Shown here: piece after piece, positions 12,201-24,600 of the stretch | Numbering within the stretch: position 1 is the first letter of the stretch | How the letters are laid out: every line of letters begins with the position of its first letter | From: Anadara kagoshimensis | Lineage: Eukaryota > Mollusca > Bivalvia > Arcoida > Arcidae | NCBI GenBank assembly: GCA_021292105.1 | Contig: CM037862.1 | Location: 34,747,770-34,811,769 of the forward strand | Length of the DNA: 64,000 bases | Direction of reading: 5' to 3' | The notes under the pieces: model-generated | Told to the model about the DNA's origin: nothing | Database searches by the model: none | What the model saw: only the letters and a program-made list of their open reading frames with translations | Program-made: the position numbers and the translations under genes

Positions 12201-15200
12201 TACGGCTCAGAAACCTGGAGGGTAACCATGACCAACACCCACAAACTACTGACATTTATCAACAGATGCCTCAGGAACATCCTTAACATCAGATGGCCTG
12301 AAGTTGTCTCAAACAAACAACTATGGGACAGGACCAGACAAGTTCCAATCGAGAAATCAGGAAACAAAAATGGGGATGGATTGGCCACACACTACGCAAG
12401 CCTGCATTAAATGCCACCAGGCAGGCTCTTGACTGGAACCCAGAAGGGAAGAGGAAGAGAGGCTGGTCTAAACAGACTTGGCGTAGGTATATCGACACTG
12501 AGGCACAAACAGCTGGAAAGACCTGGGCCAAACTGAAGAAGATAGCCCAAAACCGTGTCAAATGGAGAGGTGTTGTTGTGGCCCTTTGTTCCCTAGGGAA
12601 TCAAGAGGAATAAGTCAAGTAAGTCACTGGTGTGGTTCAAGTAAGGAAACTACATACAGCAATAGTGAGGCAACCATTAAAACAGTTTTGAAAAGGGAAA
12701 GACCACAACAAGCAATTGGAGACGATCACTAGAAGAAACTAAACAACTAAGAATAGCTTGGAGGTTGCTGAAAATCAAAGATTAGGATAGGAGAAAATGA
12801 AGAACCCTTATAGCTGTCACATATACCTACAACAAAGGTAACGGGGCACATTTATGGTCCAAGTACTTTGTAAAATCTGACCCATCATCAGTTGTCAATA
12901 TAACATACATTCAAAACATATGTACTTCTGCAACATCTACTACATGAAAATGCTAGATTGCTAATGGTTGGGGCAAATAAAGTGTCCCAAAGAATACCAA
13001 ATACTACCACAGAGGGAGAGGCATTTTATGTAGTAAACTGTTTTATCAGGAATTTTAGAAGCGATTACAATTTGGAATTTAGCATATTTTTATTCACAAA
13101 TTTTTTAATTAGGCTTTTACTTTGTAGACAGGTTTTTGTTGTAAACAGTATTGTTAAGACAAAAAAGGATGAAACAATACCTATTTTTTGTTTCCAAATA
13201 AGTATACAATCATAACTTAAGATATTTATAGAAAATCTACATATACGTATATCTATTCTGACCTTAATATTGACAAAAAACCTTTACATTATCATAAATC
13301 TATATAAAAATATTTACACTTTAAATTAAATCTAAGGGATTAATCTGATCAAATAATGATATAGGTAAAATAATATTAAAGGGAAATATTCCTCTTAAAA
13401 TTTAAAGTACAGGACAAAATACAGACATATTGATAAAATGCACAGTGTATATATTTGGAGCAGAACTTTTTTTTAAATTTTTAACAACACACTCTGTACT
13501 AGAAATATCATAGGGTTTTTGAATTGATATTGTGAAATATTGTCCCGAGTTGACTCGGCATTTGCAAGAGCTTGCGAGTGCAAATTTTGAGCCAACGAGG
13601 GACAATATTTCACAATATCAGTTCAATAACCCTTTTATTATATAGCAAAATAAATTTTGTTTAGTCCCGTCAAGTATTTCATCTAAAACAAGATTTAAGA
13701 GTGCAAATTTTGAGTCAACTCGGGACAATATTTCACAATATCAGTTCAATAACCCTTTTATTATATAGCAAAATAAATTTTGTTTACTCCCGTCAAGTAT
13801 TTAATCTTAAAACACCATTTTGTCATACAATACATTAAATATTACACTAGTTCTTATAAATGGATACAAGAACTAGTGCAATATGACAACAACACAGCGA
13901 TGACGTCGACAACAATCCTATGATGTCATAAACGACAGCATCATATGACAAAGCGTGCAGTATGAAAAAATTGATTCGGGAAACCTTGGACTGGAACAAA
14001 GTTAGCATGCAAATATCGATATTTATTGCACTCTAACATCTCGGGATTTATCGTATAATTTCTATGTGAAGCATATATTTCTATATATTAATACAAAATA
14101 TTGGTTTTTTCAAGGGGGATGTTGACAGTGCCCCAAGTTTGACCTGTTCGTTTGACATTCATTATGAATAATCAAACAGACACATCCTTTGTGTAATTAT
14201 AGGGTTATATAAAGTTCATATATAAGGATAGATGATAGCACAACTGGGTAACAGGTGTTTATGGTAATGAAAGACACTACCTTACCTAAATCACAGTCTA
14301 TTAGCTGCATCCAATATTCAAATTAAGTGCCAAACGGCCGAGTCAAACTTGACACAATACACTATACAATGCAATTAATGGTAAATCACAGGTTATTTGT
14401 TTATTAATTTGGTAACTGATAGTACCAGTCTGGGACAACACTTACCACAATTCTCCAGATTTTTAATCCGGGTTTAGCACCAGCACCTTTCCATGCTGGC
14501 TCCGATTCTGCTGACTCTTCTGCAAGAGAATAAACAGGATTTGTTAAATATTAAGGTACCAGTACATGTATATAGAATCAGGTGATAACTGTGGACTGTT
14601 TGTCTCTTCAAAAAAATGTTTTTATCAAACAACATGATGCCATTTCTAAGGTGTTCCCCAAATGAACCACAAACATTTTTAGCCCCAAAGATGTGCATGG
14701 TCATGTAGAATAGCCAATGGCACATTGACTCCACTCAGATTGTAAAAGTGTTTGAGAATTGTTGGCTGCAGCAAACACTACTTGTCCAAATTCATTTCAG
14801 GGACATAATTAATATCTATGATGCTATACCAGTAAATTACAGTACAGTAAAACCTCGATTCATCGACACCATTTGTTCAGTCAAATTTTGGCGTTATAAA
14901 GGGGTTTGGCAATAAATCGAGGGAGGCCCATAAAGAAAAACATAAACAAAATGGATTTTGGTACTTCAAAATAGTGTGGCGATAAGCGAGGCGGCAAAGT
15001 TATCGAGGGGCATTATAACGAGGTTTTACTGTATATGGTTCTTGGTAGGTTTTACCTCTATCCCATTTTAAATCATAGTGGCTAAGCAGTTGACATTATC
15101 CTTCAAACCTTTGGCATTCAATTACCTCAGTCAACCACAAAAAGAAATGTGTTTTTCTATGTCATAGGTCTCTACTGGTTGGCTCGGTACCAGTGTAATT

Positions 15201-15571
15201 GACTAATTACTCTGATGTCTATCTATGACACTTTTGGAAAATATACTTAAGCACTCAAAAATGTTGTTAACTCGCTATAAGCATGATAAGGTAGCATTAG
15301 TGTATAGCAGATCATATAAACTTGCAAACAACTAACAAATAACACATGAACTTCAAATAAATTTTCTGAGATTAAATTGCAATAAAAATGTTTACGGTAA
15401 CTAAAATTGCTGACAAATTAAAAACACTAACAATCAATCAATTAATCATTATAAAAAGCATCAGGATTCATTTGCACAAACTTGATAATCCCAATAACAA
15501 TGACTTATTAAATTACACAAAGTAGAATAGCCCATTAAAAATGTCAGCATAAAGACATGTAAAATAAAACA

Positions 15572-15607
<36 letters not shown>

Positions 15608-18600
15608 TATGTACAGTGAGTGGGTGAGTGAATTAAAATTTAAAGTTGCATCAGCATTATTTCAGTAATTCCTGGATAAAAAAAATAAAAGATACAACAT
15701 GTGGAACATGTCAGGCAAAAACTGTTAATAACTTTTAATATGTTTGTTTCTAGTAAAACTACATGTGTATATCAATCAATAGAGGAGTTTAACATTGTTT
15801 AATACGCTTGCGCAAGGTCCGTGAACTTACGAGGTTGGACGCGATTTAACGTCATTTGCAATCGAGGGGCAGTCTTAATAATGGTCTAAGGCTGGTAACA
15901 CTTTTAAATGGTTAAACATTGCCGTAAATGGGATATATTTACATTAATTCATGAAAAATATATATTTTATGTGACAAAACTTTTTCTTACTAATAAATTT
16001 ATATTTTCTTTTAGTCAGATATGTTAATTATTTAATATTTTAGAAATTAAAACTATCAAGAATTTAAAAAAACAGTTAAAATTAAAAGATGATAAAAAAT
16101 GAATAAACCAAATTAAAGAAGTATACTTGATATATTTTGTTTGGCATTTTAAACTTTAAAAATAAAATAAAATGGTTATGTTTGCTATAAGGACAAAAAT
16201 ATGATACTAATAATTGGCACCTAGAAAAACGGTCTTGAATACATACAAGTTTGTAGAAGAACTTTACCAGTTGTTCTTTTCTTGAAATAGTATCAAAACT
16301 TTATCAAGTTTATGCCAATGTGGGAGAAAATTGAATCGATATATTCTGTATACATGCATATAATTGCCTTTGACAGAATTACATTTAACTAATTTTAAAT
16401 AATTAAACCAACCCAAAATATGATGTACTTATGGCGATTACAATTACATGTTATTTTTTCCCTTACTCAATGTTTGCTCCAAGAAGTATGATGCTCCTCA
16501 TATCTACATGTTACATTGCTGTTTATTAAAAAGTTTCTCATTGATGAATTGTTTATCCCGTAATGTATTACCAAGATTATGGTGTTGAAGTCATAATCTG
16601 TTAATTAGTATCTGTAATTCACATACCTCCGCACAACTGTCAACATTACCGGATGACTCAATACATGACACGTACCGACAAACTACAAAGTTGACTCGAC
16701 GCGTCGGAAGGAAACTTTGAACCCCTTTATGGTCACCATCCATTGATAACATTAAAGAATTACAAGTATCGTTTTTATCAATTACACAAACTTCATCAAA
16801 CATATTCAAAATACAAGATAATATTAAACTTATAAACTGATAAATGAAATGTATGAATTTTAGAGAATATTGTAAAAGTATTTAGAATGTGAATAAAAAA
16901 AATAATAAAATAAACTTTTAAGTTTATTTTAATTAAATGTTAAATAACATTTAATATCTATGGTTTCAATAATTTTATCTGTTTTTTTTTTGTTTTTTTT
17001 TTATGGTTGTCATATTTTTTTTTATTTATTTATAAAAACATCTGTATTTTATGATTTCATAAAAAATGGCATATGAAATGGTAAACGATTCATTATTTTT
17101 TAGAAAAAATCCCTATTTATTTCAAACATTTTTGACTAAAGTAACCAACCATTCCCTTATAAAGTTACTTTCCAAAATAAAATTTAAAATAAATAAATAA
17201 TAAAATTATTTAAAAGACATGACATGAATTTTCACACTGTGTGTCAAAAAAAAAAAACAAGAGGCCCATGGGCCTGATACGCTCACCTGATAACTAATGG
17301 CTAGCTGATAGATTTAAAGAAAACATAAATGCTAAACTCCAATGACTTTTTTTTTACATCATAATAACCGTTGTATCAATACCTACAACATTCTAGTATA
17401 CATGCCTATACAAAATGTTAATAGTTTTCAAGATAATTAACCATTTCGGTATTGTTTTGCATCTGTGACCTTGACCTTTGAACCCATGACCTTTTTCTAT
17501 ACATCAAAATGATTGTTGTATCAATACCTACAACATTCTAATATACATGCCTATACAAAAAGTTTATAGTTTTCGAGATAATTAACCATTTCAGTATTGT
17601 TTCACATCTGTGACCTTGACCTTTGAACCCATGACCTTTTTCTATACATCAAAATGATCATTGTATCAATATCTACAACATTCTAATATACATACCTTTA
17701 CAAAAAGTTGATAGTTTTCGAGATAATTAACCATTTCTGTATTGTTTCGCATCTGTGACCTTGACCTTTGAACCCATGACCTTTTTCTATACATCAAAAT
17801 GATCGTTGTATCAATACCTACAACATTCTAATATACATGCCTATACAAAAAGTTTATAGTTTTCGAGAAATTTAACCATTTCGGTATTGTTTTACATCTG
17901 TGACCTTGACCTTTGAACCCATGACCTTTTTCTATACATCAAAATGATCGTTGTATCAATACCTACAACATTCTAATATACATGCCTATACAAAATGTTT
18001 ATAGTTTTCGAGATAATTAACCATTTCGGTATTGTTTCGCATCTGTGACCTTGACCTTTGAACCCATGACCTTTTTATATACATCAAAATGATCGTTGTA
18101 TCAATACCTAAAACATTCTTATATACATGCCTATACAAAAAGTTTATAGTTTTCGAGATAATAATTATAATCAGAGGTAAAAAAAATTAGGTCACGACCT
18201 TCACAATTGACCTTGACCTCATTTTGAAGATACTAACAAGAAGATGTCAAAACTGAAAACCCCATGTCATTATCTGGTCAAATAGTCAAGTTATAACAAT
18301 TTGAAGCTATTTTACGATTTTTTTAAAATTAAACGCAAAAACGTGTAACCTATTTTTTATCCGAATTTTACAAAATGAACAAACTATAGGCTTAAGAACC
18401 TAGAGAAGCCAAATATCACATCAGATTTTTTCTCCAATCAGTACTTTCGGAGAAGAAGATTTTTTAAGATTTTTGCACCCCTAGGTCACCTTGACCTAGT
18501 TATGGTAGCCATGGCAACGCCATGAACAAATCTGAATTGCACCGGCCCATATATACTTCTGACAAAGTTTCATTAAAAACTGTCCAGTAGTTTCAGAGGA

Positions 18601-21600
18601 GAAGTCGAAAATAGGTGTTAACGACGCACACACGCACATACACACGCTGCGCTATGCCATAAGCTCGCATGACCTTCGGTCAGGTGAGCTAAAAAGTAAA
18701 ACCAGAGGCTCAGTGTGGCTGAGCCTGTATCGCTCACCTGACTAAAATGCTTTTAAAACAAATTTGTATTCCAGTGATGAACAAATGCACTGTTTATATC
18801 AGACAGAATGGCTAAGGAAATCACTGTAGAACTACATGTACCATTCACAGTTTTTTCGATATAGGTGCAGAGTGGGAGATCTGAGGAAACACCATTTAGG
18901 GGCATATGTGAATGAGCCATTGTTGTAACATTTATTGTCCAATGAAATTTCAGCTTCCGAGATTTTGAAAGTTTTTGCCTTTATTGTAAATGAAACGGGC
19001 AATTTGAATTTGTCAATCTAAGTAAAAGACCTTCCATACATCATTCCCATAAAGTTTGGTTCAATTTGCTTCAGTAGCTTTTGAGGAGATAGCAAATATA
19101 TGCTACCGTATTCCCATAGGGTTAAACTATGTTCTGTGCTGGCAGCCATCTTTTTTGGTGGATCAAAAAAATGTCCACAATCTAAGTAAAGAACCATCCA
19201 TACATCATTCCTGTAAAGTTTGATTCAATTTGCTTTAGTAGCTCCAAAGGAAATAGCAAATATATGCTTTTCCCATAGGGTCCAATGTGAAACAATATTC
19301 TCCACTGGCAGCCATGTTTTATGGCAGATCAGGAAAATTTTGGCAATCTATGTAAAGGACCTTCTATACATCATTCCTGTAAAGTTTGGTTCAATTTGCT
19401 TCAGTCATTTCTGAGGACATAGTCAAAAATGTGTTTTTCCCATAAAGTCCAATGTTAAACTATCTTTTGCGCTGACAGCCATGTTTTTTGGCAGATCAGA
19501 AACATTTTGGCAATCTATGTAAAGGACCTTTTATACATCATTCCTGTAAAGTTTGGTTCAATTTGCTTCACTAGATTCAGAGAGATAGCATATATATGCT
19601 TTTCCCATAGGGTCCAATGTTAAACTATGTTCTCCGCTGGCAGCCATGTTTTTTGGCGGATCAGAAAATTTTGCCAATCTATGTAAAGGACCTTCTATAC
19701 ATCATTCCTGTAAAGTTTGGTTCAATTTGCTTTAGTCATTTCTGAGGACATAGTCAAAAATGCGTTTTTCCCATAGGGTCCAATGTTAAACTATTCTGCC
19801 CTGGCGGCCATGTTTTTCGGCGGATCAGAAAAATTTTGGCAATCTAAGTAAAGGACCTTCTATATACATTCCTGTAAAGCTTGGTTCAATTTGCTTCAGT
19901 CATTTATGAGGACATAGTCAAAAATGCGTTTTTCCCATAGGGTACAATGTTAAACTACCTTTTGCGCTGGCAGCCATGTTTTTGGCCAATCAGGAAAATT
20001 TTGGCAATCTATGTAAAGGACCTTCTATACATCATTCCTGTAAAGTTTGGTTCAATTTGCTTCCCAAGCTTCAGAGGAAATAGCATATATATGCTTTTCC
20101 CATAGGGTCCAATGTTAAACTATCTTCTGCTCTGACGGCCATGTTTTTTGGTGGATCAGAAAAATTTTGGCAATCTAAGTGAAGGACCTTCTATACATCA
20201 TTTCTGTAAAGTTTGGTTAAATTTGCTTCAGTCATTTCTGAGGAGATAGCCAAAATGCATTTTTTCCATAGGGTCCCATGTTAAACTACCTTTTGCACTG
20301 GCAGCCATGTTTTTTGGCCAATCAGGAAAATTTTGGCAATCTATGTAAAGGACCTTCTATACATCATTCCTGTAAAGTTTGGTTCAATTTGCTTCCCAAG
20401 CTTCAGAGGAAATAGCATATATATGCTTTTCCCATAGGGTCCAATGTTAAACTATCTTCTGCTCTGGCGGCCATGTTTTTTGGTGGATCAGAAAAATTTT
20501 GGCAATCTAAGTGAAGGACCTTCTATACATCATTTCTGTAAAGTTTGGTTAAATTTGCTTCAGTCATTTCTGAGGAGATAGCCAAAATGCATTTTTTCCA
20601 TAGGGTCCCATGTTAAACTACCTTTTGCACTGGCAGCCATGTTTTTTGGCCAATCAGGAAAATTTTGGCAATCTATGTAAAGGACCTTCTATACATCATT
20701 CCTGTAAAGTTTGGTTCAATTTGCTTCCCAAGCTTCAGAGGAAATAGCATATATATGCTTTTCCCATAGGGTCCAATGTTAAACTATCTTCTGCTCTGGC
20801 GGCCATGTTTTTTGGTGGATCAGAAAAATTTTGGCAATCTAAGTGAAGGACCTTCTATACATCATTTCTGTAAAGTTTGGTTAAATTTGCTTCAGTCATT
20901 TCTGAGGAGATAGCCAAAATGCATTTTTTCCATAGGGTCCCATGTTAAACTACCTTTTGCACTGGCAGCCATGTTTTTTGGCCAATCAGGAAAATTTTGG
21001 CAATCTATGTAAAGGACCTTCTATACATCATTCCTGTAAAGTTTGGTTCAATTTGCTTCCCAAGCTTCAGAGGAAATAGCATATATATGCTTTTCCCATA
21101 GGGTCCAATGTTAAACTATCTTCTGCTCTGGCGGCCATGTTTTTTGGTGGATCAGAAAAATTTTGGCAATCTAAGTGAAGGACCTTCTATACATCATTTC
21201 TGTAAAGTTTGGTTAAATTCGCTTCAGTCATTTCTGAGGAGATAGCCAAAATGCATTTTTTCCATAGGGTCCCATGTTAAACTACCTTTTGCTCCGGCAG
21301 CCATGTTTTTCGGCGGATCAGAAAAATTTTGGCAATCTATGTAAAGGACCTCCAATACATCATTCCTCTAAAGTTTAGTTAAGTTTGATTCAATAGTTTC
21401 GGAGGAGATAGCCAAAATGTGTTTTTCCCATAGGGTCCAATGTTAAACTATGTTCCCCGCTGGCAGCCGTATTTTTAGGCGGATCCGAAAAATTTCGGCA
21501 ATCTTTGCAAAAGACCTTCCATACATTATTCCTGTAAAGTTAAATTGAATTCGCTTCAGTCGTTTCAGAGGAGATAGCCAAAATGTGCGTTTTCCCATAG

Positions 21601-24600
21601 GGCCCAATGTTAAACTTTGTTTGGCCCTGGCGGCAATTTTTTTTTGGCGGATCAGAAAAATTTAGGCAATCTTAGTAACTGACCTTGCATACATTATTCC
21701 TGTAAGTTTGGTTCAAATTGGCTCAGCGGTTTCAAAGAAGATAGCAAATATATGCTTTTCCCATAGGGTCCTATGTTAAACTATCATCTGCGCTGGCGGC
21801 CATGTTTTTCGACGGATCAGAAAAATTTTGGCAATCTAAGTAAAGGACCTTCCTTACACCATTCCTGTAAAGTTTGGTTAAATTTGCTTCAGTCATTTCT
21901 GAGGAAATTGTCAAAAATGCATTTTTCCCATAGGGTCCAATGTTAAACTATCTTCTGCGCTGGCAGCCATGTTTTTTGGCGGATCAAAATAATTTCGGCA
22001 ATCTAAGTACAGGACCTTCTATACATCATTCCTGTAAAGTTTGGTTAAAATTGGTTCAGGGGTTTCAGAGGAGATAGCCAAAATGTGAAAAGTTTACAGA
22101 CGGACTGACTGACAGACTGACGGACTGACGGACGACGGACGCCGAGTGATGGCAAAAGCTCACATGGCCTTTAGGCCAGGTGAGCTAAAAAGAATAAATA
22201 AAAATAAAAAATAAAATAAAGATTTAATATAATTATTTAAAGTGTATATTGATGCGGCATTCAAGGTCATGTTTCAAAATTTATTTATTTATTTAATCAT
22301 TTATTTTCAGACGAAACACTTAAAAGTATTTCGTTTAAGAAAATAAAATATGATGTAAGATACATTTATTTATAAGTATTACACATACTAAGTTTTGTAC
22401 TAGCACATGTATGTAGGTAATAGGGGAATGCCCCCTGGCTTGCAGACCGTACACTTTCTTACCTCTAACCATAGAGAGTAATCAAGGGAGATAAAATTGT
22501 TAAACTCCCCTATACACAAAATCTTGCTCTATTATGCACAGAATTATGATTAAAAATTGCCTGTATCAACGGAAAACCATTTGGATAATATGCAAGGTTA
22601 ATCGTACACCATGTCAATAAAATAGAAAATAAGTGAATATATTTACTTGTAACTTGTAAAGTTACCATTAAATTATTTTTTTGTACTATAATTTAGATAC
22701 AGATTTCCTATAAGTATGTATAACAGTAATATTCTCAGAATATTGCAAAAGCAAATAATAAAGTACCGGTACTGTAAACATATTTAATTTCGCGAGTATT
22801 TATTTTTGCGATATAGGAAATTTATACATATCTGTGTGGTTGAATTTTCGCGTTTTTGAAATATGCATTATAACACAATATGCATAATCTAATTTTCGTA
22901 CAGTGTATTAATTTTCGCGCAAAACAAACGACCACTAAAAAGGCGAAAATTTGTACACTGCGAAAATAAATATGTTTTTAGTATATTAATGGTTTTTGCT
23001 TGAAGTGTAACATGTGTAAACACAATAGTTCAGAGAACAGCTGGACAGTCAACCATCAACAGGTACTCTGACCTTGGTGAATTGATATTGGTGAATTAAT
23101 TATCACATATTAAAAATAACTTACTTTTGACTTTTTTCTCTGTATCAGATCCAAATAAAGCCAGATTGGAATCCTTCCAGTCATATTTCTTAGCTTTTCT
23201 TAATCCTAAAAAATACAAAATACAAATACACATAACTTAAATGTTCATGTAGATTCAGAGTACACATTATTTTCACTTATATTTAGCTATCACCATCTAT
23301 AGTTAAAGATTTAAATAAGTCACCTATCATATAGAACATTTTACCTATGCAAGGTGCTTATGATATTTGACAATTAAGAAGTAAGAGTTCTTTTTAGTAA
23401 CATTTCTACCACGACTCTTTCACTTATATCCAGGCAGTCTGTTCATGGATGGCAGAGGAAACTGAGTGTCTGACAAAATTAAAGAAACAAACTGACAACA
23501 TTTCTCACATCACACTAGGATCTGCCACTCACACCACACTATGATCTGTCACTCACACCACACTATGATCTGCCACTCACATCACACTAGGATCTGTCAC
23601 TCACATCACACTAGGACCTGCCACTCACACCACACTAGAATCTGTCACTCACATCACACTAAAATCTGTCACTCACATCACACTAGGATCTGTCACTCAC
23701 ACCACACTAGGATCTGTCACTCACACCACACTAGGATATGTCACTCACATCACACTAGAATCTGTCACTCACATCACACTAGAATCTGTCACTCACATCA
23801 CACTAGGATCTGTCACTCACATCACACTAGGATCTGTCACTCACATCACACTAGGATCTGTCACTCACATCACACTAGAATCTGTCACTCACACCACACT
23901 AGAATCTGTCACTCACATCACACTAGAATCTGTCACACCACACTAGAATCTGTCACTCACACAACACTAGAATCTGTCACTCACACCACACTAGAATCTG
24001 TCACTCACATCACACTATGATCTGTCACTCACACCACACAAGAATCTGTCACTCACACCACACTAGAATCTGTCACTCACATCACACTAGAATCTGTCAC
24101 TCACACCACACTAGAATCTGTCACTCACACCACACTAGAATCTGTCACTCACACCACACACTAGAATCTGTCACTCACACCACACTAGAATCTGTCACTC
24201 ACACCACACTAGAATCTGTCACTCACACCACACTAGAATCTGTCACTCACACCACACTAGAATCCGTCACTCACACCACACTAGAATCTGTCACTTACAT
24301 CACACTATGATCTGTCACTTACATCACACTATGATCTGTCACTCACACCACACTAGGATCTGTCACTCACATCACACTAGGATATGTCATTCACATCACA
24401 CTAGGATCTGTCACTCACATCACACTAGGATCTGTCACTCACACCACACTAGGATCTGTCACTCACACCACACTATGATCTGCCACTCACACCACACTAG
24501 GATCTGTCACACTCACATTACACTAGGATATGTCATTCACATCACACTATGATCTGTCACTCACACCAACTAGGATGTGTCACTCACATCACACTAGCAT

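Noticed and set aside
12056..12561. Minus-strand frames of 90-110 codons
   Set aside because: Shadows of the RTE-like LINE coding sequence on the plus strand.
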